From contig JANSYI010000012.1 of NCBI GenBank assembly GCA_024742475.1, forward strand, positions 161,698 to 225,697: a stretch of 64,000 nt of DNA. Direction: 5' to 3'. This document shows positions 25,619 through 33,912 of this stretch, one piece after another. Every line of letters starts with the position of its first letter. Position 1 is the stretch's first letter. The stretch comes from a bacterium. Its GTDB lineage: Bacteria > Myxococcota_A > Polyangia > Nannocystales > Nannocystaceae. Position numbers and translations under genes: made by a program. A model generated the notes under the pieces. It had not been told where the DNA came from, searched no databases, and saw nothing but the letters and a program-made list of their open reading frames with translations.

Positions 25619-26884
25619 ATGTCGTTTGGGGCGCTCGATGCCTGGCACCAGCCAGGGGCTCAGGTCGGGCGCTACCGTTTGATCGACCGCCTGGCCGTGG
25701 GCGGGATGGCCGAGCTCTTCCTGGGCTTCACCCAGTCGATGCACGGGTTCGAGAAGCTCGTCGTGCTCAAGCGGATTCTGCCGCAGTTCGCCGAGAACCC
25801 CGACTTCGTCCGCATGTTCCTCGACGAGGCACGGCTGGCGGCCACGCTCGACCACCCGAACATCGCCCACGTCTACGACATCGGCGAGCACCACGGCTCG
25901 TACTTCTTCTCGATGGAGTACGTGCACGGGCAGAGCCTGCTCAAGGTCATGCGCGCCGTGACCAAGGCGCGCCGGCCGCTTCCCCTCGAGCACTCGCTCA
26001 ACGTCATCATCGGGACCTGCTCGGGGCTGCACTACGCCCACGAAAAGAACGGCCTCGACGGCACCGCGCTCGGCATCGTTCACCGCGACATCTCGCCGCC
26101 CAACCTCATCCTCACCTACGACGGCATGGTCAAGGTGGTCGACTTCGGCATCGCCAAGGCGGCCACGGCCAAGAGCAACACCGCGGTCGGCACGCTCAAG
26201 GGCAAGATCCCCTACATGGCGCCCGAGCAGTGCCGCTCCGAGCCGCTCGATCGCCGCAGCGACATCTTCTCCATCGGCATCATCCTCTACGAGCTCACCG
26301 TCGGCCGGCGGCTCTTCCAGGCCGAGACCGAGATCGCCATCATTCAGAAGATCACCTCGGGCGGGTTTCCACCGCCCACGTCGGTGCACCCGAGCTACCC
26401 CGGGGAACTCGAGGCGATCGTCATGCGGGCCCTGCAGCTCAACCCCGACGCGCGCTATTCCACTGCCCGCGACCTGCAGATCGATCTCGAGGAGTTCGCC
26501 CGGGAGTACAAGCTGGCGATCTCCTCGGCGCGGTTGGGCTCGTTCATGGAGGAGCTGTTCGACGAGGACGCGCGCCGCATGCCGGTTCACTCGAACGTTC
26601 CACCGCCCGAGCCGACACCACCGCCTCAGCCGCAGCCCTCACCGGTGCCGCCGACCGCATCCGTGCCCGTCGCTCCGCCCCCGGTACCCGCGCCGCCGGC
26701 CGAGAGTCCCGAGCTCGCCGCGTTCGCCAACGCGCTCTCGCGGGTGCTCGACGATGGCGGCGACGACCCGATGACCGAGGAGATCGGCAAGCCGATGGTC
26801 GAGCAAAAGAGCCTGGGCATCGATCTGGACAACCTCCAGCTCGAAGACCTCGACCCCGGCAAATACAAGGGCGACGAGTCCTAG
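25619..26884 (+). CDS. Soluble Hanks-type Ser/Thr kinase, 421 aa
   Basis: The kinase domain spans about residues 18-300, with the Gly loop LAVGGMAEL, K51 in VVLKRI, catalytic HRD at 155-157 followed by ISPPN, DFG at 175-177 and the PYMAPEQ activation-loop end. The pattern VHRDxSPxN is common in myxobacterial kinases. A Pro-rich linker follows, then a Leu/Asp-rich C-terminal segment. No membrane helix is seen, so the enzyme is cytoplasmic. A histidine phosphatase and a PP2C phosphatase lie within 1.7 kb, and PP2C is a natural antagonist. The 3' end overlaps the convergent histidine phosphatase gene by 4 bp. Confidence 0.92.
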   Translation: MSFGALDAWHQPGAQVGRYRLIDRLAVGGMAELFLGFTQSMHGFEKLVVLKRILPQFAENPDFVRMFLDEARLAATLDHPNIAHVYDIGEHHGSYFFSMEYVHGQSLLKVMRAVTKARRPLPLEHSLNVIIGTCSGLHYAHEKNGLDGTALGIVHRDISPPNLILTYDGMVKVVDFGIAKAATAKSNTAVGTLKGKIPYMAPEQCRSEPLDRRSDIFSIGIILYELTVGRRLFQAETEIAIIQKITSGGFPPPTSVHPSYPGELEAIVMRALQLNPDARYSTARDLQIDLEEFAREYKLAISSARLGSFMEELFDEDARRMPVHSNVPPPEPTPPPQPQPSPVPPTASVPVAPPPVPAPPAESPELAAFANALSRVLDDGGDDPMTEEIGKPMVEQKSLGIDLDNLQLEDLDPGKYKGDES

Positions 26885-27450
26885 AGAGACTCGGCCAGCG
26901 CGACCCAGCGTGCCTGGCTGACGTCGCGACGCACCACTTCGCAGTTCTTGGGACGCCACGCGCCGATCGCCTCGGTGGGTGTGCCGTCGACCAGGCCGAT
27001 GACCGCCCGCATCAGCGCACCGTGGGAGACGACGAGGGTCGATTCGACCTCGGGCTTGGAGGCGAAGAGCCGACAGACGCGCAGCGCCACGTCCCGGAGG
27101 CTCTCGCCGCCGCCCGGACGGGTCTGCCACCCTGCGAAGCTCGGCATCACGCCCTCGGCTTCGAGGTCGGCGATGACACGCCCCTCCCAGCTGCCGCAGG
27201 TCCTCTCGCGAAGCGTCGCGGTGACCTCGAGCGGGACGTCTCGTCCCTGAAGCACGTGCACCGCGGTGTCGTGCGCCCGCGAGAGGTCCGAGCACATCGC
27301 CCGGTCGAACCCGATGGGCTCCACGGCTCGGCGGGCGGCCTCGGCTTGCTCGCGTCCCAGCGCGGTCAGGGGAGCGTCTCGCTGGCCGGCAAACCAGCCC
27401 TCCGCGTTGGCGACGCTCTGCCCATGTCGGATGAATGTCCACGCCGCCAT
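26881..27450 (-). CDS. Histidine phosphatase family protein (phosphoglycerate mutase-like), 189 aa
   Basis: The N-terminal FIRHGQS motif supplies the phospho-accepting histidine (His9 from ATG 27450). Conserved partners follow in SDLSRAHDTA (arginine pocket), an acidic RERTCGSWEG segment and the second histidine in VVSHGAL. The length of 189 residues fits single-domain phosphatases of this superfamily, such as cobalamin-pathway or sugar-phosphate phosphatases. The substrate cannot be assigned. An upstream frame extension to 27528 is rejected because RHG normally lies within ten residues of the start. The gene overlaps the kinase stop by four bases in a tail-to-tail arrangement. Confidence 0.88.
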   Translation of the reverse strand: MAAWTFIRHGQSVANAEGWFAGQRDAPLTALGREQAEAARRAVEPIGFDRAMCSDLSRAHDTAVHVLQGRDVPLEVTATLRERTCGSWEGRVIADLEAEGVMPSFAGWQTRPGGGESLRDVALRVCRLFASKPEVESTLVVSHGALMRAVIGLVDGTPTEAIGAWRPKNCEVVRRDVSQARWVALAESL

Positions 27451-27533
27451 CGGGCCTACGTTCGCCTGGTCGCGCGCGCGGGGCAAGCTCTGCCAGTGCT
27501 TGAAAAAAACGACGCGACACGCGATCAAGGGGT

Positions 27534-28511
27534 GTGAGCGACCCGCAGGAGCCCAAGCCAGGTGACACGATCCCCGCCGCGGAGTCGACCGCGGACGGTC
27601 GCTTCAAGACGCTCAAGCTGTTGCGCTCGGCGGGCACGCTCCCGCTGCGGTCCTTGGCCGACGCCGCCGCGATTCACAACAACCCCGCGGTCATCGCCGC
27701 GGTCGCGGGCAAGACCCACCGCGGCCAGGTTCGTGCCGACAACCAAGACCACTTCCTCGTCGCGTCGCTCGAGCGCTCGCTGCTCGTCGAGGACTCGTCG
27801 CTCCCCGCCGAAGCAGGCACGCGCCTGACCGACACGCCGCAGGGTCGGCTCTTCATCGTCGCGGACGGAATCGGGGGCCACGGTGGTGGTGAGGTTGCAA
27901 GCGCGGTCGCGGTGGACGCGATGGCTCACTACGCGTTCGAGACCATGCCGTGGGTCCTGCGTCGCGAAGACTGCAGCTACGACGAGCTCGGTGAGGGCCT
28001 TCGCGGGGCGATGGAAAAGGCGCAAGCGCGCATTCGCCGGGTCGCACGGCGCAAGAACCTCAACGAGGACCTCGGCACCACGCTGACGATGGGCTACGTG
28101 TCGTGGCCCGAGCTGTTCCTCGTGCACGTCGGCGACTCTCGGGCCTACCTGCACCGCGACGGCAAGATGCATAGGCTCACGCGCGATCACACGCTCGCGC
28201 AGCAGCTCATCGACGGCAACGCCATGAGCGAAGAAGAAGCCAAGAGCTCCCGGCTCGCGCACGTGCTGGTCAACGCGATGGGCGGGCACAGCGATGACCT
28301 GCACGTGGAACTCCACCGGATGGAGCTTCAGCTCGACGACCAGCTGCTGCTGTGCAGCGACGGCCTCTACGACATGGTCCCCGACGAGGCCATCGCCGCC
28401 GAGATGGCCAAGACGGACAAGCCCGTCGCCGAGGTCGTCGAGCGGCTCGTGGACGCGGCAAACGCGGCGGGTGGCCGCGACAATGTCACCGTCGTCATGG
28501 CTCGCTTTTGA
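27534..28511 (+). CDS. PP2C-type Ser/Thr protein phosphatase, 325 aa
   Basis: GTG 27534 begins a protein with an unusual 55-residue N-terminal extension before the PP2C core. The core motifs are RADNQDHF near residue 67 (metal-binding Asp), VADGIGGHGGGE near 110, GDSRAYL near 200, CSDGLYD near 278 and GGRDNVTVV near the end. These carry the acidic residues that bind the two manganese or magnesium ions. The enzyme removes phosphate from Ser/Thr residues and is the usual partner of Hanks kinases, one of which ends 650 bp upstream. It is cytoplasmic with no membrane helix. Confidence 0.93.
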   Translation: MSDPQEPKPGDTIPAAESTADGRFKTLKLLRSAGTLPLRSLADAAAIHNNPAVIAAVAGKTHRGQVRADNQDHFLVASLERSLLVEDSSLPAEAGTRLTDTPQGRLFIVADGIGGHGGGEVASAVAVDAMAHYAFETMPWVLRREDCSYDELGEGLRGAMEKAQARIRRVARRKNLNEDLGTTLTMGYVSWPELFLVHVGDSRAYLHRDGKMHRLTRDHTLAQQLIDGNAMSEEEAKSSRLAHVLVNAMGGHSDDLHVELHRMELQLDDQLLLCSDGLYDMVPDEAIAAEMAKTDKPVAEVVERLVDAANAAGGRDNVTVVMARF

Positions 28512-28514
28512 GGC

Positions 28515-30116
28515 TTACCGGGCGGCTTCGCCGACCAAGCGGTCGTTGGCGGTCGCCCGGTAGGCGAAGCGCCCCGCCTCGAAGGTCATCTCCCAGACCA
28601 TCATCGGCGACGCGTCGGGGTCGATCTCTCGCATCCGCGGCATGACGCCCTCCTTGGCGAAGATCGCCGAGTCCATCACCAAGATGTTGCCCGTCTCCGG
28701 CAGGACGTCGGCGTCGCCCGCAAAGACCGAGGTGGTGTCCACGTCGTCGTCGACGAACACTTGCGTCGCCTCCATCGCGTCGAGGTCGAGCGTGTAGCGG
28801 ACCACGCGCGAGCGTCCGGGTCCCGCTGGGCCGACGCCGTTGTCGTAGAGCATCAGGCTGCCGTCGGCCTGCCACTGGGGCGAGTGTTGGTGGTGGAACC
28901 ACTCGCCCGACTGCAGCGCCAGATCTCCGCCCGGGCCCAGCCGCCACTGCATGGTCGCGCTCGCGCGATCGATCGACACCATCTGGTCCTGGTGCCGCAG
29001 GGAGATCATCACGCTCGACCCATCGGGGCTGAGCACGATCCCGTTGGCGTGGGTCCAGTCGTACGCCATCTCCCCCGTCATGGGGTGGGGGAGGACGGAC
29101 GAGCCGTCGTTGGGCGGCACGATGTACAGCGGGTCGAGGTCGTCGAAGCTGTCCCACTGCCACACCACCTCGCCCTGCGGGGTGAACTCGGCGATGACGT
29201 CGCCCGCGGTCAAGGTCGGGCCGACGTCGGGGTAGTCGACCGTCTGAAAGCTGTAGGCGATCGACATGAAGTTCCCGCTGTCGAGCTCGAGCACGTCGTG
29301 GTGCAGACCGGTGAGGCCCAGGTCCTCGTCGTCGAGGCGCAGGACCTCCTCGCCGAGCTCGTCCAAGATGATGACCGCGTTGTCGTGTACGAACAGGACC
29401 GACCCGTCGTCGCGAAGCTGCGCCGCCGCGAACACGCTGTCGGGACCCGGCAGCGCGCCCGAGGCTTGGCCGAGGTGGAACCGCGTGCGTCCCTGGGGGT
29501 CGACCACGAACAGGCTCGAGGTGGTGAAGTCGGGGAAGGGGATGAGGTCGAACATCCGGTAGGGGCCCTCGCCGCCTTGCGCTCCGTTCACGTCGAACGC
29601 GGGGATGAAGCCGGGAAGGGGTGCTTCGCTGAGGAACGCGACCGGCTCGCTGAGCTCGCCGGCGGAGACCGTCAGGGCGTGGTCTGTCGCCGGCGCGAGC
29701 CCACGGAGGCGGAAGGTGACCGCATCCGGCCCCTCTTCGAGCACGGCGACGCGCACGCCGTCGTCGGAGTCGTGCGAGAGCGAGAGGTCTTCGGGGAGCG
29801 GGCCGTCACCCGAGACGGTCACGTCCACGACCATCGGCTGCTGGGGGTAGAGGGTGACCGTGGTCTCGAGTGTGGTGAGTGCCCCCGAGGTCGAGGAGCC
29901 CGAGCTGTCCTCAGCGCCGGCCGTCGAGTCGCCCGAGGTGGTGTCGTCCGTCGAGCTCGACGTCGACGACCCCTGGCTCGACGCGTCGCCGGTCCCCATG
30001 CTCGTGCCAGTCGATCCGGTCGTGCCGGCCCCGTCGGTCTCGCCGGTCCCCGTCAAGTCGTCGCCGCAGCCGGCGCCAAGAAGCATCGCGGCTGCAATCC
30101 ACCACCCTCGTTGCAT
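28515..30116 (-). CDS. Arylsulfotransferase (ASST)-family beta-propeller lipoprotein, 533 aa
   Basis: ATG 30116 begins a signal peptide with the lipobox MLLGAGC (Cys17) and a Ser/Thr/Gly/Asp linker to about residue 85. A fibronectin-like segment follows, then the ASST propeller with LHHDVLELDSGNFM, GEVVWQWDSFDDLDP, DWTHANGIVLSPDG and SLRHQDQMVSIDR. These match arylsulfate sulfotransferases, which use aryl sulfates as donors rather than PAPS. The His in WTHAN and the RHQDQ segment are typical conserved positions. A second ASST-type protein is encoded 0.7 kb away. Activity is not proven, as many family members are uncharacterised. Confidence 0.85.
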   Translation of the reverse strand: MQRGWWIAAAMLLGAGCGDDLTGTGETDGAGTTGSTGTSMGTGDASSQGSSTSSSTDDTTSGDSTAGAEDSSGSSTSGALTTLETTVTLYPQQPMVVDVTVSGDGPLPEDLSLSHDSDDGVRVAVLEEGPDAVTFRLRGLAPATDHALTVSAGELSEPVAFLSEAPLPGFIPAFDVNGAQGGEGPYRMFDLIPFPDFTTSSLFVVDPQGRTRFHLGQASGALPGPDSVFAAAQLRDDGSVLFVHDNAVIILDELGEEVLRLDDEDLGLTGLHHDVLELDSGNFMSIAYSFQTVDYPDVGPTLTAGDVIAEFTPQGEVVWQWDSFDDLDPLYIVPPNDGSSVLPHPMTGEMAYDWTHANGIVLSPDGSSVMISLRHQDQMVSIDRASATMQWRLGPGGDLALQSGEWFHHQHSPQWQADGSLMLYDNGVGPAGPGRSRVVRYTLDLDAMEATQVFVDDDVDTTSVFAGDADVLPETGNILVMDSAIFAKEGVMPRMREIDPDASPMMVWEMTFEAGRFAYRATANDRLVGEAAR

Positions 30117-30180
30117 CCGCCGAGGATGCCTGCGGGGGTCGGGGGCATCAACTCCGCGTGCGGCCGGCTCCGCGGGGGCA

Positions 30181-30186
30181 TAGAGT
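30181..30186 (+). promoter_or_regulatory. TAGAGT -10-like box
   Basis: TAGAGT ends six bases before ATG 30193 of msrA, with no ribosome site between. Confidence 0.4.
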
Positions 30187-30192
30187 GAGACC

Positions 30193-30849
30193 ATGTTCTT
30201 CTCTCGGAGGAAGCCCAGCCTCGTTTCGCCGGAGGATGCACTCCCAGGCCGACCAGAACCGCTCGCGGACGTGCCCGACGTGCATTTCATGAGCGGCAAC
30301 CGCATCAAGGCGCCGTTCCCCGAAGACACCGAGACGCTCATCGTCGGCATGGGCTGCTTCTGGGGCGCCGAGCGCAAGTTCTGGCAGACGCAGGGCGTCT
30401 ACTCCACGGCCGTCGGGTACGCGGGCGGCTTCACGCCCAACCCAACCTACAAAGAGGTTTGTTCGGGCGCCACGGGCCACACCGAGGTCGTGCTCGTGGT
30501 CTACAGGCCCGAAGCGCTGCCCCTCGAGCAGGTCCTGCGCGTGTTCTGGGAAGGGCACGACCCGACGCAGGGCATGCGGCAGGGCAACGACGTGGGCACG
30601 CAGTACCGCTCGGCGATCTTTACCCGTGGCGAAGCGCAAGCCCAGGCGGCGGAGCGCTCACGCGCCCTGTTTCAGGCCGAGCTCACCAAGGCCGGGCACG
30701 GCGAGATCACCACCGAGATCGGTCCCGCCACCGACTTCTTCTATGCCGAGGGGTACCACCAGCAGTACCTCGGCAAGAACCCGGGCGGCTACTGCGGCTT
30801 GGGTGGGACGGGCGTGTCCTGCCCGGTCGGCTTGGCGTCCGAGGGTTGA
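30193..30849 (+). CDS. msrA: Peptide methionine sulfoxide reductase MsrA, 218 aa
   Basis: The signature GMGCFWGAE places the catalytic Cys at residue 55. The family segments YAGGFTPNPTYKEVCSG, GHTEVVLVVY, FWEGHDPTQGMRQGNDVGTQ and YHQQYL are all present. A C-terminal YCGLGGTGVSC supplies resolving Cys residues. The enzyme reduces methionine-S-sulfoxide in proteins using thioredoxin. The 55 residues before the catalytic Cys match longer MsrA forms, and no export signal is evident. The 3' end overlaps the convergent ASST-type gene by 61 bp, an unusually deep overlap. Confidence 0.96.
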   Translation: MFFSRRKPSLVSPEDALPGRPEPLADVPDVHFMSGNRIKAPFPEDTETLIVGMGCFWGAERKFWQTQGVYSTAVGYAGGFTPNPTYKEVCSGATGHTEVVLVVYRPEALPLEQVLRVFWEGHDPTQGMRQGNDVGTQYRSAIFTRGEAQAQAAERSRALFQAELTKAGHGEITTEIGPATDFFYAEGYHQQYLGKNPGGYCGLGGTGVSCPVGLASEG

Positions 30850-32363
30850 GCCGCTTCGCTGGGCTGCTGGCCTGGCGCGTCCTCGTCCTCGTCGTCGTCC
30901 CGTTCTTCATCGTCGGGAACCGGTTCGCCCCCGAGGTCGACCGCGATCGTCTTCATCGATCCGGGCTCGCTCACGGGTGCCGGTGTCTGGCCCGCCGCAA
31001 TCTTCCGCAGGCCGTCTTGAACCTCGCCCTGCAGGCGGGAGCCCCGGATGGGCTTGCGGGTGTTCGCGTCCTTCCACGGGCTCCAAAACTCCCAGAGAAC
31101 CTCGTCCTGGGCGTTGACCTCGAACGCGCGGCCCTCGTTCGACACGATGACCATGACGTTGCCATTGGGCAGGGACTCGGCGAGGCCGCGGCCCCGCGAG
31201 AAGAACTTCAGCGTGCCGGTGGCGCCCGTTCCCCCGATGGTCCGCTCGATCGCGTTGGTGCGCGGATCGACGACCACCGCGCGCGAGTTCTCGGAGCGGT
31301 GTCGGTTGTCGAACAGCACCACGTCGTCCTCGCCGGTCAGCGTGGCGTCGTGCTGCTTGTAGAGCTCGCCGTTGCCCCACTGCCAGATGACCTGCCGCGT
31401 CGTCCGATCGATACTCGCGACAGTGTTCATGTTGCGCAGCGAGACGAGCAGGTCACCGGTCTTGCCCAGGCCTTCGATGTCGCGCGGGAGGATGATGATC
31501 GAGTTGGCGTGAAACGCATCGATCGCGCCGCCGTGGTCGTCGGACTCGCCCTCGGCGACGACTCGCTCGCCGCGGTTTTGAATCGCGCGGCGGACACCGG
31601 CCTCGAACACGGCGTCGTCCTTGAAGATGTCGTGCATCCACACCTGCTCCTGCTCGGCTCCGTCCGCGTCGAAGACGACGACGCCGTGGTCGAGCAGTCG
31701 GACCTTCTTGCCGGGTCCATCGGGGCCATCGACGACGATGCGCCGCTCGGCCAGGACCGCGATCGACCCGTCGTGCGCGACGGTGAGGTCGTGGTGGAAG
31801 CGGCCTTCGGCCATCCACACGACGTTCGATTCCCAGTCGAGCTTGATCACCGCCGCGTCGGTGACGACGGCGTAGAGGTATCCCGCCGGGTCCAGCCTCG
31901 CGATGGCCCAGCCGCGCCGCTCGGAGGGCACGTCCGACTTCCACCGGTTGATCTCCTTGCCGTCCGAGCCGTACAGGGCCGCCTCGCGGACGGTCGTCGC
32001 GTTGCCGCGGATGCCCCCGGCCGCGTTGGCGAGCATGAAGCCTTCGTACGCGCCGGGCGCGTTGGTTTGCACGCCCACGAGGTCGCGCGTGCTCGCTTCG
32101 AGCGGCACCTCGCCGAGGTAGGCCAGCGACTCGAGGTCGCTCTTGCGGCCCCTGCGTCCCTTGCGGCCTCTGCGGCCCTTGCGGCCTCTGCGTCGCTTGC
32201 CACTCTTGGCCTCGTCGTCGCCGGCGTCGTCGTCAGCCTCTTCCTCCGACGACACCTCACCGTCCGACTCCTTGTTGAGTTTGACGACGCCAGTGCCGAA
32301 CAGTCCAGCAACGAGAGCCCCGGCCACGCCGAGACCAATGAGGATTCCCTTGTAGTTCGCCAT
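30789..32363 (-). CDS. ASST-family beta-propeller protein with membrane anchor and basic repeat, 524 aa
   Basis: The N-terminus has one membrane helix (residues 5-27) followed by an acidic stretch. Next comes a striking basic repeat GRKGRRGRKGRRGRK near residues 56-72. The ASST-type propeller follows, with WAIARLDPAGYLYAV, FHHDLTVAHDGSIAVL, HANSIIILPRD, SIDRTTRQVIWQWG and GRAFEVNAQDEVLWEFW. The last fits the family's repeated W-x-W/F blades. A Pro/Asp/Glu-rich tail ends the protein. It would be an anchored periplasmic protein. The catalytic role in sulfate transfer is inferred from the fold only, and a structural or binding role is equally possible. A TAGGGT sequence ends 18 bases before ATG 32363. 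Confidence 0.78.
   Translation of the reverse strand: MANYKGILIGLGVAGALVAGLFGTGVVKLNKESDGEVSSEEEADDDAGDDEAKSGKRRRGRKGRRGRKGRRGRKSDLESLAYLGEVPLEASTRDLVGVQTNAPGAYEGFMLANAAGGIRGNATTVREAALYGSDGKEINRWKSDVPSERRGWAIARLDPAGYLYAVVTDAAVIKLDWESNVVWMAEGRFHHDLTVAHDGSIAVLAERRIVVDGPDGPGKKVRLLDHGVVVFDADGAEQEQVWMHDIFKDDAVFEAGVRRAIQNRGERVVAEGESDDHGGAIDAFHANSIIILPRDIEGLGKTGDLLVSLRNMNTVASIDRTTRQVIWQWGNGELYKQHDATLTGEDDVVLFDNRHRSENSRAVVVDPRTNAIERTIGGTGATGTLKFFSRGRGLAESLPNGNVMVIVSNEGRAFEVNAQDEVLWEFWSPWKDANTRKPIRGSRLQGEVQDGLRKIAAGQTPAPVSEPGSMKTIAVDLGGEPVPDDEERDDDEDEDAPGQQPSEAAQPSDAKPTGQDTPVPPKPQ
32142..32195. repeat. Three tandem 18-bp units in coding sequence
   Basis: Three near-identical 18-bp units, CTTGCGGCCYCTGCGKCS in consensus, lie head to tail. 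On the minus strand they encode the repeated basic unit of the neighbouring ASST-type protein. The number of units could vary between strains. Confidence 0.75.
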
Positions 32364-32387
32364 GGGTGCGAGCTCGGCCGCACCCTA

Positions 32388-32537
32388 TCAGTCTTCGCGG
32401 CGTTTCCAGAACTGCACTCGGTTGAGCCGCACGCCCCGGTCGCGCCGGTAGTGTGCGTGCAGAAACCGCCGCAGCTCCGTGAACTCACGCACGGGCACCG
32501 CCGATCCAAGGACGATGTAGTCGGGGGGCGATGCCTC
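32388..32537 (-). pseudogene. Displaced 3' end of a glycosyltransferase gene (49 codons plus stop)
   Basis: This open segment encodes EASPPDYIVLGSAVPVREF and continues in frame to a TGA at 32388-32390. It is homologous, without gaps, to the last 150 bases of the intact glycosyltransferase gene at 34958-35107. The inner 57 bases differ at one position; the outer 93 differ at about 26, by my count. Most changes are silent or conservative, so the fragment came from a working gene. It has no start and stops being homologous exactly where the permease stop codon begins. I read it as the original 3' end of the gene, displaced by an integration event. Confidence 0.85.
32481..32537 (-). repeat. 57-bp direct repeat, left copy
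   Basis: This block matches 35051-35107 in the same orientation with one difference (32496 C versus 35066 T). It lies within the last codons of the displaced glycosyltransferase fragment and ends at the permease stop codon. It would be the left junction of an integrated segment. Confidence 0.85.
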
Positions 32538-33893
32538 TTAGGCTCCAGTTGACGCGCCCGCTCGTGACCGAAGAATCCTCGTGACGCCGAACGCGGTGAG
32601 CGCGGCGGCGACGATCGCAGCCATCCACAGCGCGAGCGTGGGCACAGTGAGTCCGAGCAACGGCAACTTCGGGGACGACTTCATCGTGAAGTAGACCATC
32701 CAGGCCGACATCATCGCGTACACGGCGGCGCCGCAGAGCGCCCAGACCGTTGGACGCGTGTCTTGAGTCCACCGTGACCGGCGATACAAACTCAAGACTG
32801 CTGCTGCCGAGACGACCGCAAGAATCGAACCTACGTTGTTGAGGAGTTCCCGGAACTCGGACATGAAGACCAAAGCGCAGGCGAGTGCACCCTGTAGAAG
32901 AACCGAACCTCGGGGTGGTGCTCCAGACTTCGTTGCAAAGATCGGTGGGAGGAACCGGTCGTCAGCCATTGCTGCGTAGACGCGTGGCCCTACCAGCATC
33001 ATTGCGCTGATTGCGGAGGCCAGGGCGACGACGACGACAGCCGACATGAAGGTCGCGGCGCTCTCCCCTAGCAGGTTTCTCATCACGAGGTGAGCGAGCG
33101 TGATCCGGTCCGTATCACCAGAGATCCACCCCGTCATGTCGCTGGTATCGAGGTTCGTTACAAAGACCCAGTTGACCAGAAGATAGAGAACGATCACGGC
33201 GCTACAGCCCAACAACATCGCGCGCGGCACGTCGCGGCGCGGATGCTGGAACTCGCCCGCCGCGTAGGTCGCAGCGTTCCAGCCGGAGTAGCAAAAGGAG
33301 ACGAAAATTAGCGAGGTGAAGAAGGGCTCGACTGGAAAACCTGCAGAACTCTCGATAACCGGCGCTTGCGGCAGGGTATTGGTACCAGCAACGATGCCGA
33401 TTGCGATGAATACGGCAATGAGTACACCCTTGACCAATGCGAGTGCGTCCTGTGTCCAGCGTGACGTGCGCAGGCCACCGGTGTGCGATGCCGTGATGGT
33501 GACGATGAGACCGGCACCGATGAAACGGGCATCTAGACTCGGGAAGATTGTCTTTCCGTAGGCGCCCGCGGCGAGAGCGGCAAGTGCCACGGGTACCGAA
33601 AATCCCACGAGGAGTGAGGCCCAGCCCGCGATGTAGCCGACGACCGGATGCAGCAAGTCGGACAAGTAGCGGTACTCGCCTCCGGAGCGGGGAACAAGGC
33701 GCACGAGCGCCGCGTACGCCACGGCCCCGGAGAGGGCGACGAGCCCTCCTACGAACCACTCCAACAGAATCAGGCGTGGCGAAAGGTCCAACGCCATGAA
33801 TCCGGCCGTTGTGAGGACACCGGCTCCGACCATGTCCGACATCGTGAGGCCGACGCCCGACCAAACTCCGAGCATCCTAGGCTTGTCAGACAT
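32538..33893 (-). CDS. APC-superfamily amino acid permease, 451 aa
   Basis: About twelve membrane helices are predictable across the length. The first, VGLTMSDMVGAGVLTTAGFM, carries the Gly-rich unwound segment (GxG) that binds the substrate backbone in APC transporters. FCYSGWNAATYAAGE in helix 6 and the PRRDVPRA loop are also typical. The protein would import an amino acid or related compound in symport with protons or sodium; the substrate is unknown. ATG 33893 gives the normal family N-terminus. The stop codon TAA directly abuts the left 57-bp repeat. The gene is probably co-transcribed with the methyltransferase 19 bp upstream. Confidence 0.9.
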   Translation of the reverse strand: MSDKPRMLGVWSGVGLTMSDMVGAGVLTTAGFMALDLSPRLILLEWFVGGLVALSGAVAYAALVRLVPRSGGEYRYLSDLLHPVVGYIAGWASLLVGFSVPVALAALAAGAYGKTIFPSLDARFIGAGLIVTITASHTGGLRTSRWTQDALALVKGVLIAVFIAIGIVAGTNTLPQAPVIESSAGFPVEPFFTSLIFVSFCYSGWNAATYAAGEFQHPRRDVPRAMLLGCSAVIVLYLLVNWVFVTNLDTSDMTGWISGDTDRITLAHLVMRNLLGESAATFMSAVVVVALASAISAMMLVGPRVYAAMADDRFLPPIFATKSGAPPRGSVLLQGALACALVFMSEFRELLNNVGSILAVVSAAAVLSLYRRSRWTQDTRPTVWALCGAAVYAMMSAWMVYFTMKSSPKLPLLGLTVPTLALWMAAIVAAALTAFGVTRILRSRAGASTGA

Positions 33894-33912
33894 CGTGGTC
33901 AGCCGTCCGCTG

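Noticed and set aside
28509..28566. GC-rich inverted repeat after the PP2C gene, considered as a terminator
   Set aside because: The arms (GCTTACCGGGCG and CGCCCGGTAGGC) are imperfect, have no T-run, and lie inside the coding end of the ASST lipoprotein.
32142..32195. Short tandem repeat considered as a CRISPR remnant
   Set aside because: Units are contiguous with no spacers and encode an in-frame protein repeat.
32485..32772. Small minus-strand open frame spanning the repeat and the permease end
   Set aside because: It is in a different frame from both the displaced glycosyltransferase fragment and the permease and has no coding character.
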